From an uncultured Hellea sp. (GTDB lineage: Bacteria > Pseudomonadota > Alphaproteobacteria > Caulobacterales > Maricaulaceae), in NCBI GenBank assembly GCA_938007935.1, contig CALLMD010000024.1:26629-90628 (forward strand): a DNA stretch of 64,000 nt. The letters are read 5' to 3'. Numbering within the stretch: position 1 is the first letter of the stretch; each line of letters starts with the position of its first letter. The notes under the pieces are model-generated. The model was not told the DNA's origin. It saw nothing but the letters and a program-made list of their open reading frames with translations, and did not search any database. Positions 26,082-34,798 of this stretch are shown piece after piece. The translations under genes were made by a program, and so were the position numbers.

Positions 26082-26867
26082 CTAAGTCAGCTCTAATAGC
26101 TTCTGACGCAGTTCTAATAAATCTCTCCACGCCTCTTTTTTTAATGCTGGTTGCTTTAACAGTAAAGCTGGATGGTAAATTGGTAAGGCTGGGATAGTGT
26201 TATCACCAATAGAAATTGTCTGCCATTGGCCTCTATTTTTCATCACCCCTGTAAGGTTTGTCAAAGCCGATAAAGACACGTTGCCAAGCAAGACAATAAA
26301 TTTAGGCTCCACGAGTTCTATGTGCCGTAAAATAAAGGGGAGGCATATTTCAACATCTTCAGGTTTGGGGTTTCTATTTTGCGGTTGCCGCCAATTCATG
26401 ACGGTCGTCATATAGACGGATTGCTCGCTTAGTCCGATAGAGGCCATCATGCGGTCTAAAAGCTGGCCCTCGCGTCCCATAAAGGGTTTGCCTGCTATAT
26501 CTCCCTCGCGGTTCGGGGCTTCACCAATAATCATAATATCGGCTTGTGGGTTACCGCGCGCAAAAACACTTTGGCGAGCATGGCTAGATAGAGACCCCGC
26601 CTCAAATGTTTCTATTGCTAATTTTAAATCAGACAGCGTTTTGGCCGCCGCTGCTATAGGGGCCCCATCAAGACGCAGAGATGACTTTTCAGTTTTGTTT
26701 GCTGCGTTGCTTTTAGCTCTGGAGGGGACCGCTTTTGATAAGCTGTTTGATTGAGAATTCGCCGTTGTTGTGGATTGGGGTTTCGGTTTAGCGCTGGGCG
26801 CAATGGCGGGTACATCAACGCCTGCCGCGTCCCACCACTCTAAAACTGACTTTAAGGCCTTATCCAT
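26082..26867 (-). CDS. Type 4-like uracil-DNA glycosylase without the usual Fe-S cysteines
   Basis: The 261-residue product has motif A GEAPNREGDIAGKPFMGREGQLLDRM and the C-terminal YHPALLLKQPALKKEAWRDL of family 4 UDGs, which remove uracil from DNA. A Ser/Ala/Lys-rich linker (about 25-70) separates a short N-terminal helix from the domain. In thermophilic enzymes four Cys hold a 4Fe-4S cluster; here only the one in EICLPF is present, and the others read GSLSSH and MNWRQPQNR. I believe this is a feature of an alphaproteobacterial branch. It overlaps rimK by eight bases and is cotranscribed with it. Confidence 0.88.
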   Translation of the reverse strand: MDKALKSVLEWWDAAGVDVPAIAPSAKPKPQSTTTANSQSNSLSKAVPSRAKSNAANKTEKSSLRLDGAPIAAAAKTLSDLKLAIETFEAGSLSSHARQSVFARGNPQADIMIIGEAPNREGDIAGKPFMGREGQLLDRMMASIGLSEQSVYMTTVMNWRQPQNRNPKPEDVEICLPFILRHIELVEPKFIVLLGNVSLSALTNLTGVMKNRGQWQTISIGDNTIPALPIYHPALLLKQPALKKEAWRDLLELRQKLLELT

Positions 26868-27750
26868 TTTCTCGTCTTAATAGCTGATCTTCTATATAAC
26901 GAATGATTTTTGAAGCGATATCAACCTTTGTCGCCTTTTCAATGCCTTGAAGTCCAGGTGAGGAATTGACCTCTAAAAGCATTGGGCCTTGATGGCTTTG
27001 CAGGATATCAACGCCCGCGATGGGTAGGTTAAGAATAGCGGCGGCATTAATGGCCATGTCGCGTTCCTCCGGGCTTAGCTCAATATTTTCGCCTTTGCCG
27101 CCCGCATGGATATTTGCACGAAAGTCTCCTTTAGCTGCGGTGCGGCGCATCGCGGCAATGACTTTACCGCCGACCACAAAACACCGCAAATCAGATCCAT
27201 TGGATTCTTTGATAAATTCTTGAACAAGGAAGGGTTTACGTTTGCGAATATATTTCCCGATTTTCTTATGGGCTTTATCGACATCATTTATAAGGTACAC
27301 AGCTTCGCCTTGGGTGCCCTTAAGTTTTTTCAAAATAAAGGGATAACCCCCAACGGCGCGAATGGCGGGATCAATATTGCTTACGCTTGCAAAGGCCATA
27401 GTTTTTGGGACTTGAATGCCGCCGCCAGCTAATACTTGTCCTGCCAGAAATTTATCACGGGAATGTAAAAGACCAAAGGAAGATGTGGTGCAAAATATGT
27501 CGGCTTCTTCAAATGCTGTAATAAGGCATTGGCCAAAGCCGGATAAAGCAACGCCGATGCGCGGAATAACCGCGTCAGGTTTGGGGTGTAAGCCTGCTAC
27601 ATAGGCCGCGCTGTCGACATTAAGGCACTGTTCTAGTGAAGGTAGCGGATACACAATATGACCAATTTCTCGTCCTGCTTCCATAATCCTTCGATTGGAA
27701 TAATTGGCAGGATCAGCCGTCAAAATAGCGATATTTAGTGTCTGTGATAT
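26860..27750 (-). CDS. rimK: RimK-type ATP-grasp ligase; probable AUA start
   Basis: RimK adds glutamate to the C-terminus of ribosomal protein S6. DAVIPRIG, SRDKFLAGQVLA, KLKGTQGEAVYL, LVQEFIKESNGSDLRCFVVGGKVIAAM and MLLEVNSSPGLQGIEKATKVDIASKIIRYIE match E. coli RimK almost throughout. The first ATG/GTG/TTG in frame is TTG 27723, which would cut off the first beta-strand (NIAIL), and there is no Shine-Dalgarno site near it. ATA at 27750 gives MSQTLNIAILTADP, matching RimK's MKIAILSRDG, and AAAAGG stands seven bases upstream. An ATG at 27755 is out of frame and too close to AAAAGG. With ATA the protein has 296 residues. Confidence 0.88.
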   Translation of the reverse strand: MSQTLNIAILTADPANYSNRRIMEAGREIGHIVYPLPSLEQCLNVDSAAYVAGLHPKPDAVIPRIGVALSGFGQCLITAFEEADIFCTTSSFGLLHSRDKFLAGQVLAGGGIQVPKTMAFASVSNIDPAIRAVGGYPFILKKLKGTQGEAVYLINDVDKAHKKIGKYIRKRKPFLVQEFIKESNGSDLRCFVVGGKVIAAMRRTAAKGDFRANIHAGGKGENIELSPEERDMAINAAAILNLPIAGVDILQSHQGPMLLEVNSSPGLQGIEKATKVDIASKIIRYIEDQLLRRENG

Positions 27751-27852
27751 ATCATTGCCTTTTGAAAGGTGTGCGGCAAAGCGAATGCTTGTTTCACCGC
27801 ATAAATATGTTTATTCACTAAGCAAATAGCAAAGGAAAAGCGAGTCCTACTC

Positions 27853-29592
27853 ATGAGTGAAAACAATAATTCTGCAGCTGCACGCGAGAGCATGGAATAT
27901 GATGTTGTCATTGTCGGCGCTGGGCCAGCGGGTTTGTCTGCGGCTATTCGCCTAAAGCAATTAGGCGGTGACGATATTAGCGTCGTTGTTCTTGAAAAAG
28001 GTTCTGAAGTTGGCGCGCATATCTTATCTGGCGCTGTATTAGATCCGAGCGGTTTGACCCGGCTTATACCCGATTGGGAAGACAAAGGCGCGCCCGTTAA
28101 AACCAAGGTCACGTCTGACAAACTTCTCTTGCTTGGCGAAGCAGGAGCTCTCCGCGTGCCTAATTTCATCATGCCAAAACTGATGCATAATCATGGCAAT
28201 TACATTGTCTCTATGGCCAATACGTGCCGCTGGATGGCAGAACAAGCGGAAGGGCTCGGCGTAGAAGTTTTCCCAGGCATGGCCTGTTCCGAGCTTGTTT
28301 ATCGTGAGGATGGAAGTGTTAAAGGCGTCGTCGCGGGTGAATTTGGTATTTCAAAAGATGGCTCCAAAGGCGAAGGCTATGAACCCGGTATGGAATTACA
28401 CGGTAAATATGTCTTTCTCTCTGAAGGCGCGCGCGGGTCATTATCCAAAATAGCCATTGCTAAATATGATTTGGACGCGGGCAAAGAGCCGCAAAAATTC
28501 GGCCTTGGCATGAAAGAGATTTGGGACGTTAAGCCCGAAAACCATGAAGAAGGCGCTGTTGTCCATACGGCGGGTTGGCCCCTTGGCTGGAAAAATGGCG
28601 GCGGCTCATTTTTATACCACGCTGAAAACAATCAAGTCTTTCTCGGCTATATTGTCGATTTGAATTATAAAAACCCCAACATCTTTCCCTATGCAGAATT
28701 TCAGCGTTGGAAGCATCATCCCGATATTGCAAAAGTCTTGGATGGCGGGAAACGCGTGGCTTATGGCGCGCGTGTTGTCACCAAGGGCGGCGCGCAATCT
28801 ATCCCGAAAGTTTCTTTCCCCGGCGGCGCTTTGCTTGGATGCTCGGCAGGCCTTGTGAATTTGCCGCGTATTAAAGGAAACCATAACGCCATGCATTCAG
28901 GTATCGAAGCCGCCGAGGCGGCCTATGCGGCCCTAAAAGAAGGCCGCTCGGCGGATGAATTACATGGCTATGATGCCGCTCTACTGGGCGGACCTGTCGG
29001 AAAAGATCTCGCGACCGTGCGCAATGTGGCCCCGCTTAATGCGCGTTTTGGACCTTTAATGGGCGGTATGCTTCTGGGCGGTATGGATATGTGGTTTGCG
29101 ACTCTGACGAAGTTTCACATCGCTGGTTTTGCCATGAATTTTGTTGGAAATATAAAATCAATTTTCTCCAAAACAAAATCCATGACCATGACGTTACCGC
29201 ATGGCAAAGATGATGCTCAGTCCACTCAAGATGCGAGTAAATTTAAACCCATCGAATATCCTAAACCAGACGGCGTACTGTCTTTTGACCGTCTGACTAA
29301 TGTGTCCTTTTCGGCTACTAACCACGGCGAGGAACAGCCTAGCCATTTAAAGCTGCTCGATAAGACGGTTCCGATTAATATTAATCTGCCGAAATTTGAT
29401 GAACCTGCGCAGCGTTATTGCCCAGCTGGTGTTTATGAGGTTTTGCGTGATGATGATGGGTCAAATCCAAGGTTTCAAGTTAATGCGCAAAATTGTGTTC
29501 ACTGTAAAACCTGCGATATCAAAGACCCCAGCAAAAACATTGTCTGGACTGTACCTGAAGGTGGCGGTGGCCCTAACTATCCGAATATGTAA
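27853..29592 (+). CDS. Electron transfer flavoprotein-ubiquinone oxidoreductase
   Basis: ETF-QO passes electrons from reduced ETF, the acceptor of acyl-CoA dehydrogenases, to ubiquinone at the inner membrane. The 579-residue product has the FAD motif DVVIVGAGPAGLSAAIRL, the ETF-QO segment VLEKGSEVGAHILSGAVLDP, and a hydrophobic quinone/membrane region around FHIAGFAMNFVGNIKSIF. The C-terminal ferredoxin-type cluster site has Cys in RYCPAGVYEV and NCVHCKTCDIKDPSKNIVWTVPEGGGGP. Length is standard. It fits the lipid-degradation operon at 17-20 kb. Divergent from rimK; upstream of a TPR lipoprotein. Confidence 0.95.
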   Translation: MSENNNSAAARESMEYDVVIVGAGPAGLSAAIRLKQLGGDDISVVVLEKGSEVGAHILSGAVLDPSGLTRLIPDWEDKGAPVKTKVTSDKLLLLGEAGALRVPNFIMPKLMHNHGNYIVSMANTCRWMAEQAEGLGVEVFPGMACSELVYREDGSVKGVVAGEFGISKDGSKGEGYEPGMELHGKYVFLSEGARGSLSKIAIAKYDLDAGKEPQKFGLGMKEIWDVKPENHEEGAVVHTAGWPLGWKNGGGSFLYHAENNQVFLGYIVDLNYKNPNIFPYAEFQRWKHHPDIAKVLDGGKRVAYGARVVTKGGAQSIPKVSFPGGALLGCSAGLVNLPRIKGNHNAMHSGIEAAEAAYAALKEGRSADELHGYDAALLGGPVGKDLATVRNVAPLNARFGPLMGGMLLGGMDMWFATLTKFHIAGFAMNFVGNIKSIFSKTKSMTMTLPHGKDDAQSTQDASKFKPIEYPKPDGVLSFDRLTNVSFSATNHGEEQPSHLKLLDKTVPININLPKFDEPAQRYCPAGVYEVLRDDDGSNPRFQVNAQNCVHCKTCDIKDPSKNIVWTVPEGGGGPNYPNM

Positions 29593-29631
29593 TACATCCC
29601 TTCAAACAACAATTCGGTTAAAGAGATTAGA

Positions 29632-31347
29632 ATGAAATTACGTCATTATATGACAGCTTGCGCGGCTTTGTTGCTGGCATCCTGTCAGACCTCTTGTCAG
29701 ACTACGACGACAACGACGCAGGTTGTTAATGACAGGCCAGAAGATGGGAAGCTCTTTGGTGATTATTTAGCAGGGAGCTATGCAAATTATATTGATAAGG
29801 CAGATGCGCGCTCCGAGTATTATAGCCGCGCTTTTGCCCGCGCAAATGATGATATCCCTTTGGGTCGCCGCGCCCTGACATCTGCGTTAACTGCGGGTGA
29901 TTTAGATCTTACACATAAAACAGCGGCTGACATTCATAGCCAGGATAAAAGAGAGCCCATGGCGCTGGCGATTTTAGGCACAAAAGCCTTTGAGCAAGGC
30001 CGGCACAATCAAGCGCAAAATCTCCTTACGCTTGATACGGGCGACCTGACCATGGGCATCCTAATGGGGATCGTCAAAGGCTGGAGCCAAGCGTCAGAAG
30101 GTGATTTAGAAGACGCGAAAAAGACATTTGAAGAAATCGGAGGTGGACCATATTTCGATGCCTTGGCAACGCTTCAAATCGCCAAGGCTGAGGCCATAGC
30201 TGGAAATGTGGAGGCGGCTAGAAAGGCGTTTGAAACCGCCGAAGAAACGGGTGAGTCCCCGATTGAAACGCGTCTGGCCAAAGCGCGGTTCCTTCATAGC
30301 ATTGGCGAGAATGATCTTGCGTTAAAAGAATTGGAAGCCTTTTCCAAAGAAAATGGCGGGTTTGAGACAGGGCCTGTTCGTAATTTTATCGAGTCGCTTA
30401 AGTCTGGTAGCTCCATTGAAGGTCTATTAACGCATAAGCAAGAAGCCGCGCGGGCGCTGACAGAATCGGCTTCTGGCTTCTTTTTAGCGAACCGTGCCCG
30501 CGATGCTGCGGAGGTTTTTTATCGTTTGGCGCTGACGCTGGACCCTGACCATGATAAGGCCGCCTATTGGCTTGGCTTTGTTCTTGAGAGGACAGACCGA
30601 GAGGATGAAGCGATGGAAATATATGAAAGCGTTAAACCGAATTCAGATTACATCGTGTCAACAAAATTATCACAGGCCAATATATGGTTTTCACGTGACA
30701 AAGATGATGAGGCTTTAAAAGTCTTAGAGGCAGTGAATAAAAACCATCCCTCATTTGTCACGCGCGAAGCTTTGGGCCGCGCGCGCCTTATTCGTGAAAA
30801 TTATGCCGAGGCCCTTCCGATTTATGACGAGCTTGTAAAATCCATGAGCGAGGAAGAGCTAAAAGCTGATACGCAGCCGCTCTATTTTCGCGGCATTTGT
30901 TATGAGCGTGAAAAACAATGGCCCAGTGCAGAGGCTGATTTCAAGCGCGTGCTCGAAATTAATCCCGATGATGCAGATGCCCTGAACTATCTTGGCTATA
31001 CATGGGTGGACCGGGGTGAAAATCTAACCGAGGCTTTTGCCATGATTAATAAGGCGCTTAAGCTTGACCCTAATAGCGGCGCTATCACGGATAGTTTGGG
31101 CTGGGCGCATTACAAGCTTGGCCAATATAGCGAAGCGAAAAATAAACTCGAAGACGCCGTCGTCTTATCACCAAGCTCGGCAACGATTATTGATCATCTT
31201 GGAGATGTTTATTGGAAACTTGGCCGCTATCGTGAGGCGGGGTATCAATGGCAACGCGCGTTGGAATTTGATCCGACAGATGAGGAACGCGCCGCTATTC
31301 GCATGAAATTAAAGGGCGGGTTAGAGGCCGTGAAGGCGCTGCCATAG
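29632..31347 (+). CDS. Tetratricopeptide-repeat lipoprotein
   Basis: The 571-residue product has a lipoprotein signal (MTACAALLLASC) with the lipobox LASC, then a Thr-rich linker. At least eight TPR units follow, including LDPDHDKAAYWLGFVLERTD, YFRGICYEREKQWPSAEADF, INPDDADALNYLGYTWVD, LDPNSGAITDSLGWAHYKLG and SPSSATIIDHLGDVYWKLG. The last TPRs resemble those of proteins near BamD/NlpI. It should be anchored in the outer or inner membrane and act as a protein scaffold in the periplasm. Its last codons overlap the ispE start (ATAG). The partner is unknown. Confidence 0.9.
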   Translation: MKLRHYMTACAALLLASCQTSCQTTTTTTQVVNDRPEDGKLFGDYLAGSYANYIDKADARSEYYSRAFARANDDIPLGRRALTSALTAGDLDLTHKTAADIHSQDKREPMALAILGTKAFEQGRHNQAQNLLTLDTGDLTMGILMGIVKGWSQASEGDLEDAKKTFEEIGGGPYFDALATLQIAKAEAIAGNVEAARKAFETAEETGESPIETRLAKARFLHSIGENDLALKELEAFSKENGGFETGPVRNFIESLKSGSSIEGLLTHKQEAARALTESASGFFLANRARDAAEVFYRLALTLDPDHDKAAYWLGFVLERTDREDEAMEIYESVKPNSDYIVSTKLSQANIWFSRDKDDEALKVLEAVNKNHPSFVTREALGRARLIRENYAEALPIYDELVKSMSEEELKADTQPLYFRGICYEREKQWPSAEADFKRVLEINPDDADALNYLGYTWVDRGENLTEAFAMINKALKLDPNSGAITDSLGWAHYKLGQYSEAKNKLEDAVVLSPSSATIIDHLGDVYWKLGRYREAGYQWQRALEFDPTDEERAAIRMKLKGGLEAVKALP

Positions 31348-32186
31348 CCGCGCCTAAAACCGAAACGGCGCGCGCAAAGATCAATTTAACTTTGCATGTT
31401 GGCCGCATCATCCAAGACCCCCATGATCCATTTTTTGGCTATCACCCCCTCGATAGTTTGGTGGTCTTTGCTGATATTGGTGATAGCCTAGAAATGCGCT
31501 CAGCGAAAACAACAACATTGTCGATTGGTGGGCCCTTTGGCGAAGGGTTAACGGTTGGCGGGGATAACCTCATTTTAAGAGCGCTGAGCGCGGCCAGGTC
31601 CGGCCCGCAATCTATAGCGCTTGAAAAGAACCTTCCCGTTTCGGCGGGTATTGGCGGGGGCAGCGCCAATGCCGCCGCCATTTTGCGTATGTGCCATATA
31701 GATGATTTACATATGGCTGTAAGCTTAGGAGCAGACGTGCCTGTTTGTTTGAAATCCCAAACAGCCCATATGACTGGTATTGGCGAAGATGTAACCTTAC
31801 TGCCCGAAATGGGACAATTACAGGCTTTGCTGATAAATCCTCGCATTGCTGTCTCCACGGGAGCTATTTTTAAAGCTTTTGACGCGGGCCCAGATATTCG
31901 GGAAACGCCGCGCCCGATGAAAATGTCAGGGGATTTACTCGCCCGCGCTTTGGATGGCCGCAATGATTTAGAACCTATTGCGACCGCGCAAGCGCCAATC
32001 ATTGGCGAGGTTCTTAGAGCGCTTGCGTCACAAAATGGGTGTCAGCTGGCCCGTATGTCAGGCTCGGGCGCGACATGTTTCGGGATTTTTGAAAATAACA
32101 CATCGCGTAAACGCGCCGAAGCCGCAATCAAAACTCAGCACCCCAACTGGTGGTGTGTGGCAGCGCGTCTAGGTGAGGCTAATTAA
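31344..32186 (+). CDS. ispE: 4-(cytidine 5'-diphospho)-2-C-methyl-D-erythritol kinase; probable AUA start
   Basis: IspE phosphorylates CDP-methylerythritol in the MEP isoprenoid pathway. The GHMP kinase motif PVSAGIGGGSANAAAIL and the C-terminal RMSGSGATCFGIF are clear. The family N-terminus AKINLTLHVGRR lies upstream of the first standard start (TTG 31392). In frame, ATA at 31344 begins MAAPKTETARAKINLTLHVGR, overlaps the TPR-gene stop as ATAG, and has GAAGG seven bases upstream. No ATG, GTG or TTG occurs between the preceding in-frame stop (31281) and TTG 31392. With ATA the protein has 280 residues, a normal length. Confidence 0.9.
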   Translation: MAAPKTETARAKINLTLHVGRIIQDPHDPFFGYHPLDSLVVFADIGDSLEMRSAKTTTLSIGGPFGEGLTVGGDNLILRALSAARSGPQSIALEKNLPVSAGIGGGSANAAAILRMCHIDDLHMAVSLGADVPVCLKSQTAHMTGIGEDVTLLPEMGQLQALLINPRIAVSTGAIFKAFDAGPDIRETPRPMKMSGDLLARALDGRNDLEPIATAQAPIIGEVLRALASQNGCQLARMSGSGATCFGIFENNTSRKRAEAAIKTQHPNWWCVAARLGEAN

Positions 32187-33219
32187 TCCGGTCAATGACG
32201 AAATCAGCGAGATCCATCAGGGTTTCGCGCCAAGGGCTTTCAGGAAAAATAGATAAGGCGTCTCTGGCCTCTTTGGAAAATTGCCGCGCCATATCCATTG
32301 TTGCATCCAGCGCGCCAGCCTTGCGCAGTAAAGATACAGCCGTTTCCAAATCAACATCGGATTGTTTGTGATCGACGATAACACGGTGCCAAAATTCTAT
32401 TTCGGCAGCATTGTTATCTGCATTTGCTGCGGCCACGGCCCGAATAACAGGTAGTGTCATTTTGCCTTCGCGGAAATCATCACCGACTGATTTGCCAAGG
32501 GCGGACTCGAACCCCCCATAATCCAGCGCGTCATCAACAAGTTGAAAGGCAAGACCTAATTTTAAACCATAATCACGCAAAGCGTTGCGTTCACCCTCGG
32601 AGCGCCCGGCAATAACAGGCGAAACTTCGGTGGCCGCTGCAAAAAGCGCTGCCGTTTTGGCTGAAATCACTTCCATATAGGCGGTCTCGGTCATGTTCAC
32701 ATCGCGCAGGGCAGCAAGTTGCTGTACTTCACCTTCGGCAATGACAGAGGAGGCGTTAGATAAAATTCCGAGCGCGTCCATTGAATTTGTTTCGACCATC
32801 AAATTAAAGGCGCGGGCAAAAAGGAAGTCGCCGACCAAGATAGAGGCGCTATTGCCCCAAATCAGATTAGCGGGTTTTTGTCCGCGGCGTAGCTCGCTTT
32901 CATCAACAACATCATCATGAAGAAGCGTGGCAGAATGTATAAATTCAACGGCCGCAGCGAGTTTATGATGGCTTGTACCCTCATAACCGCAGAGCCGTGC
33001 CGTTGCGATGGTCAAGAGCGGCCGCAGGCGTTTCCCGCCCGCCCCGACAAGATGCTGAGCAAGGTTAGGGATCATTCCTACGGGGCTATCCATACGCTGT
33101 ATAATCAAAGCGTCAACAGCGGCCATATCTTCCGCAGACATCATCCAAAGCCGCTCTGCCGGTGTTGGACCGGCAGATGCCGTATTGTCGTGTTTGATTT
33201 GTGCGGGTGCGTTCACCAT
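32179..33219 (-). CDS. Long-chain polyprenyl diphosphate synthase
   Basis: The 346-residue product has the two Asp-rich metal sites of trans-prenyltransferases: LLHDDVVDESELRRGQ (DDxxD) and QLVDDALDYGG. It also has GGKRLRPLLT near the N-terminus and GDFLFARAF. Such enzymes extend farnesyl diphosphate with IPP to the C40-C50 side chain of ubiquinone (octaprenyl or decaprenyl type). Tail length cannot be told by eye. It converges with ispE, overlapping it by eight bases, so two isoprenoid genes meet here. A DUF2007 gene is divergent. Confidence 0.92.
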   Translation of the reverse strand: MVNAPAQIKHDNTASAGPTPAERLWMMSAEDMAAVDALIIQRMDSPVGMIPNLAQHLVGAGGKRLRPLLTIATARLCGYEGTSHHKLAAAVEFIHSATLLHDDVVDESELRRGQKPANLIWGNSASILVGDFLFARAFNLMVETNSMDALGILSNASSVIAEGEVQQLAALRDVNMTETAYMEVISAKTAALFAAATEVSPVIAGRSEGERNALRDYGLKLGLAFQLVDDALDYGGFESALGKSVGDDFREGKMTLPVIRAVAAANADNNAAEIEFWHRVIVDHKQSDVDLETAVSLLRKAGALDATMDMARQFSKEARDALSIFPESPWRETLMDLADFVIDRIN

Positions 33220-33319
33220 ATAACCTTTATTGCTATCCTTAACTTAAGGACGCTTTTGCGGCGCGGCAAGAGACAATGGCGTCGCAGATGGCTGTAACGG
33301 CAAAAATGGAGACCTAATT

Positions 33320-33543
33320 ATGATTTGTCTTATTCGAACCATGAATCCCGTGACCTTAAGCTATGCGCAGGCCATATTAAAAGACGCAGAAATTGAGAGT
33401 TTCCTCTTTGATATGCATAGTTCTGTTCTTGATGGCTCGACCATCACCGTGCGCCGCCGTCTTATGGTGATTGATGAAGATGCCGAGGACGGGCGCGAGG
33501 TTTAGAAGCCGCCGGACTTGGCGATGAATTGATTACGTTTTAA
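33320..33543 (+). pseudogene. DUF2007 gene, interrupted by a -1 frameshift near its 3' end
   Basis: The open frame ends at TAG 33503-33505 after 61 residues (MICLIRTMNPVTLSYAQAIL...EDGREV). Moving back one base at GTT|TAG (33500-33505) reopens the frame to read LEAAGLGDELITF and stop at 33541-33543. That matches the end of the neighbouring paralogue (ARQAFIDAGLSEEI). So one T has been lost, or a -1 slip occurs. DUF2007 proteins are small signal-transducing PII-like domains of unknown function. A truncated 61-residue protein may still fold. Confidence 0.75.
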
Positions 33544-33579
33544 CCTTTCTCTTAGCCGTGTTTAAGCTAAGATGCCGCC

Positions 33580-33804
33580 GTGATTGCGATCTTGAAAACG
33601 GTAAACCCGGCTACGCTTAATTTTGCGCAGGCTGTATTAAAAGAGGCGGATATACCATTTTTTTTGATGGATCAAAATGTAAGCATCATTGACGGCTCTA
33701 TTGGGATTATCCCGCGCCGCCTCATGGTAGTCGATGAGGACTATGAAGATGCGCGTCAGGCTTTCATTGATGCGGGTTTAAGTGAGGAAATACATAAACC
33801 GTAA
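33580..33804 (+). CDS. DUF2007 domain protein
   Basis: The 74-residue product (GTG start) has the DUF2007 pattern: MIAILKTVNPATLNFAQAVLKEADIPFFLMDQNVSIIDGSIGIIPRRLMVVDEDYEDARQAFIDAG, read here only in parts. It is the intact paralogue of the frameshifted gene 75 bases upstream, about half identical, so a local duplication. The family lies beside polyprenyl synthase genes in many alphaproteobacteria. Function is unknown; the fold resembles GlnB-like regulators. Confidence 0.8.
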   Translation: MIAILKTVNPATLNFAQAVLKEADIPFFLMDQNVSIIDGSIGIIPRRLMVVDEDYEDARQAFIDAGLSEEIHKP

Positions 33805-33877
33805 GACATAGACCTTAAGACTTGAAATTTAAGCGGTTCTGACTAGGTTCGCGCCAAATGTAACAGGGCCACCACTA

Positions 33878-34798
33878 ATGGCAAAGACATCGGATAAATT
33901 CCTCTCCTTTCAAGGACTCATCCTCACGCTTCAAAATTATTGGGCGGAGCAGGGCTGTGTCATCTTGCAACCCTTCGATACAGAGGTCGGGGCGGGTACG
34001 CTTCATCCCGCAACTGTGCTGCGCTCTTTGGGACCAAAGCCGTGGAATGTGGCCTATGTTCAGCCCTCGCGCCGGCCCGCTGATGGGCGCTACGGCGAGA
34101 ACCCGAACCGCTTGCAGCATTATTATCAGTTTCAAGTCATCATGAAGCCCAATCCGCCCAACTACCAAGAGCTATATCTTGGCTCCCTTGAGGCTATCGG
34201 CATTGATATGGACTTGCATGATATTCGCTTTGTCGAAGATGATTGGGAAAACCCCACCGTTGGCGCTTGGGGGCTAGGCTGGGAAGTCTGGTGTGACGGT
34301 ATGGAGGTTTCGCAATATACCTATTTCCAACAGGTAGGCGGGCTAGACCTGGACCTTGTGTCAGGTGAGCTGACTTACGGGCTCGAACGCCTCGCCATGT
34401 ATGTGCAAAATGTGGATAATGTATATGACCTTGTCTTTACGGAAGCGAACGCCGCTAACGGCACGCCCGAAGTGCTTTACGGGGATGTCTTCCACCAAAA
34501 TGAAGTCCAGCAATCGAGCTATAATTTCGAACATGCAGATACAGATAAAATTTTGGAAAAATTCAAATATGCTGAGGCCGAATGTAATCACCTCTTAGGT
34601 CTTGAAACTCCGCTCCCGCTCCCCGCCTATGAACATGCACTCAAAGCCTCGCATCTGTTTAATTTGCTCGATGCACGCGGCGTGGTGTCCCCAACCCAAC
34701 GGCAGGAATATATCAAGCGTGTGCGCGATCTCGCCAAGGGATGCGCCGAAGCCCATGTTGCCAGTGAGAAGGCGGTAACGAACCGCGCGTGGCAATAA
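33878..34798 (+). CDS. glyQ: Glycyl-tRNA synthetase alpha subunit
   Basis: GlyQ carries the glycine-activating site of the bacterial alpha2beta2 enzyme. The 306-residue product has the family's start ([36 protein letters not shown]), the class II motif 2 region [34 protein letters not shown], and [35 protein letters not shown]. Length is usual. Its TAA overlaps the glyS ATG by one base, so the subunits are translationally coupled. Confidence 0.97.
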   Translation: MAKTSDKFLSFQGLILTLQNYWAEQGCVILQPFDTEVGAGTLHPATVLRSLGPKPWNVAYVQPSRRPADGRYGENPNRLQHYYQFQVIMKPNPPNYQELYLGSLEAIGIDMDLHDIRFVEDDWENPTVGAWGLGWEVWCDGMEVSQYTYFQQVGGLDLDLVSGELTYGLERLAMYVQNVDNVYDLVFTEANAANGTPEVLYGDVFHQNEVQQSSYNFEHADTDKILEKFKYAEAECNHLLGLETPLPLPAYEHALKASHLFNLLDARGVVSPTQRQEYIKRVRDLAKGCAEAHVASEKAVTNRAWQ

